A stretch of 64,000 nt of DNA from Rhizobium aethiopicum (lineage in GTDB: Bacteria; Pseudomonadota; Alphaproteobacteria; Rhizobiales; Rhizobiaceae): the NCBI RefSeq assembly GCF_014197535.1, contig NZ_JACIFV010000002.1:310001-374000 (forward strand), given 5' to 3'. A program made the position numbers and the translations under genes. Shown one piece after another: positions 62,878 through 64,000 of the stretch; within the stretch, counting starts at the first letter, position 1; each line of letters starts with the position of its first letter. Under the pieces are notes generated by a model. That model searched no databases and was not told the DNA's origin. It was given only the letters and a program-made list of their open reading frames with translations.

Positions 62878-63558
62878 GTGGAAACGTCGCTTTACCTGCC
62901 GGTCAAAACCTTCCTCGAAGCGGCCGGTTATGTCGTCAAGGGAGAGGTCGGCGGATGCGATCTCGTCGGCCTGAGCGATGGCGAGCCGCCGGTCGTGGTT
63001 GTCTGCGAACTGAAGCTCACCTTCAACCTCGAACTGCTTCTCCAGGCGGTGGATCGCGCGGCGATGAGCGATGAGGTCTGGATCGCGGCGCGCGTTTCGG
63101 CCAAGGGGCGCGGGCGAGAGACGGACAAGCGTTATCGCGACCTCTGCCGGCGGCTCGGCATCGGCATGCTCGGCGTCTCGGATGGCGGCGAGGTCAGCGT
63201 CATCGTCAGTTCCATCTCGCCGATGCCGCGCACCAATCCCAAGCGGCGCTCGTGCCTCGTCAAGGAGCATCGGCGCCGTCGCGGCGATCCTGCCGTTGGC
63301 GGCGGCTCGCGGGCGCCGATCATGACGGCCTATCGCCAGCAGGCGCTGCTCTGCGCGGCCGCGCTCGATCGGGGAATTGTGCGCCCGCGGGATATGAAGG
63401 CGCTTACGCCAAAGGCCGGTCCGATCCTGCGCGACAACGTCTATGGATGGTTCGAGCGCCAGGAGAAGGGCGTCTACGCCCTGACGTCGGCAGGCCACGC
63501 CGCTCTTCTGCGGTGGCCGCAATCTCTCCAGTCCGATCCCGCTCCCTCGGCGGTGTAG
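62878..63558 (+). CDS. DUF2161 family PD-(D/E)XK nuclease-like protein
   Basis: A 226-residue protein of the DUF2161 group. Asp in GGCDLVGL (about residue 28) followed by the E-x-K of VVVVCELKLTFN forms a PD-(D/E)XK-type nuclease core. A C-terminal winged-helix-like part (RPRDMKALTPKAGPILRDNV, YGWFERQEKGVYALTSAG) could bind nucleic acid. Biological role unknown. The GTG start at 62878 lies 15 bases after the preceding small gene. A 12-base hairpin with a T run about 120 bases downstream likely ends the transcript. Confidence 0.8.
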   Translation: METSLYLPVKTFLEAAGYVVKGEVGGCDLVGLSDGEPPVVVVCELKLTFNLELLLQAVDRAAMSDEVWIAARVSAKGRGRETDKRYRDLCRRLGIGMLGVSDGGEVSVIVSSISPMPRTNPKRRSCLVKEHRRRRGDPAVGGGSRAPIMTAYRQQALLCAAALDRGIVRPRDMKALTPKAGPILRDNVYGWFERQEKGVYALTSAGHAALLRWPQSLQSDPAPSAV

Positions 63559-63633
63559 AGGATCGCGTATCGTGTGCCTGCGCCGCTTTCCCATCGGGAC
63601 GCGGCCACAGCTGTGAAGGACGCGTCATTCTCT

Positions 63634-63662
63634 TTGACAAATCCTCCATCATCACCCATATC
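63634..63662 (+). promoter_or_regulatory. possible sigma-70 promoter of the cation transporter gene
   Basis: TTGACA (63634-63639), 17 bases, CATATC (63657-63662). The -35 is perfect and the -10 moderate. The start site would fall just before the hairpin at 63676, which would then be part of the leader. Confidence 0.4.
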
Positions 63663-63675
63663 ACCCTCAACTGGG

Positions 63676-63706
63676 CCGCCTGCGCGACATTCGCGTGGGC
63701 GGTTTT
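63676..63706 (+). terminator. hairpin and T run between the DUF2161 and cation transporter genes
   Basis: Positions 63676-63687 and 63691-63702 pair over 12 positions (two G-T pairs) around a 3-base loop, followed by TTTT. It fits an intrinsic terminator for the upstream gene, or an attenuator if the promoter at 63634 is used. Confidence 0.65.
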
Positions 63707-63758
63707 GCATTTCAATGGCTTGGACCCTGCAATTCATTCGCAACCGCAGGAGGACGAT

Positions 63759-64000
63759 ATGAACGACAACGGCGACCTTACGGTTCGGAAGCTGGCGATG
63801 TGGGGCATTCCGCTGTCGCTCGGCGTCATGGGACTGAAGATGGTGGCTTGGTGGGTCACCGGGTCGGTGGCGCTGTTGTCGGACGGGCTCGAATCGACGG
63901 TCAACGTCGTTGCCGCTTTCATCGCTTTTTTCGTCATCCGCTATGCGCAGAAGCCGGCCGATCACGACCACCCCTTCGGCCATCACAAGGCGGAATATCT
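63759..64000 (+). CDS. cation diffusion facilitator family transporter (N-terminal part)
   Basis: The gene runs off the right edge; 80 residues are visible. AGGAGG lies six bases before the ATG. The first helix (LAMWGIPLSLGVMGLKMVAW) and the second with the CDF metal-site pattern SVALLSDGLESTVNVVAAF are clear, followed by the His-rich loop DHDHPFGHHKAEY, which is a family hallmark. The S-D-x3-(S/D) site has DGLES, where many members have DxxHD partners further on. It exports Zn, Fe, Mn or similar divalent metals; the specificity is not decidable. Confidence 0.9.
   Translation, partial: MNDNGDLTVRKLAMWGIPLSLGVMGLKMVAWWVTGSVALLSDGLESTVNVVAAFIAFFVIRYAQKPADHDHPFGHHKAEY

Overview
The window looks like chromosomal DNA of a Rhizobium species, probably of the R. 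leguminosarum / R. etli group. The base composition is GC-rich (roughly 60% by eye). The gene content is typically rhizobial: type II glutamine synthetase with a DUF2735 neighbour, a fused trpE(G) behind a Trp-rich leader peptide, a NolR-like regulator, choline uptake ChoXWV, a BacA/SbmA-type peptide transporter, 3-hydroxybutyrate dehydrogenase, and several families of rhizobial intergenic palindromes. I see no tRNA, rRNA, CRISPR array, insertion sequence, prophage or replication origin.

0-13.2 kb: after the tail of a membrane protein and an FMN-dependent L-lactate dehydrogenase come a higBA toxin-antitoxin pair and a minus-strand purine catabolism block: guanine deaminase (guaD), membrane cytochrome-c urate oxidase (puuD), a LysR regulator and xanthine dehydrogenase xdhA-xdhB-xdhC. 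Together these take guanine and hypoxanthine through xanthine to urate and beyond. The xdh genes are separated by palindromic repeats and a frameshifted DUF559 gene. bdhA follows.

13.4-27.5 kb: glpK, a parDE module, an ECF42 sigma-factor operon with a YCII partner and an AHSA1/SRPBCC gene, a GIY-YIG protein, a flavin-dependent luciferase-like monooxygenase, methionine aminopeptidase, an MFS transporter, the AT-richer BacA/SbmA gene, a polysaccharide-deacetylase-like protein, NnrU, and a TPR membrane protein upstream of the ribosome-assembly GTPase der. Two identical TGTCGG-N17-CGTC elements precede the ECF42 operon and the AHSA1 gene, which suggests a small self-regulated regulon.

27.5-44.5 kb: a decayed MarR gene, a GT4 glycosyltransferase, glnII with a sigma-54 promoter, DUF2735, a 2-keto-3-deoxygluconate-kinase-like PfkB protein, a complete dipeptide/oligopeptide ABC transporter (A-B-C-D-F order), an alpha-glucosidase, adenine deaminase, an orphan branched-chain amino acid binding protein and an HD-GYP phosphodiesterase.

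44.5-64 kb: an omega-amino-acid transaminase, the NolR homologue with a matching NolR-box, a HugZ-like protein, choXWV, thymidine kinase, a coiled-coil protein next to a DUF2333 membrane protein, a PAS gene with two single-base frameshifts beside a LuxR-type regulator, an exported protein with two tandem ClpP-fold domains whose last residues are encoded by a palindromic repeat, formate-THF ligase, an extensin-like protein, the trpL/trpE(G) attenuation locus, a DUF2161 nuclease-like protein, and the start of a cation diffusion facilitator.

No large novel defence or biosynthetic system is evident. The most rewarding spots are the ECF42 promoter pair, the tandem ClpP-fold protein, the possible small transcript just upstream of trpL, the atypical bacA-like gene, and the coiled-coil/DUF2333 pair.
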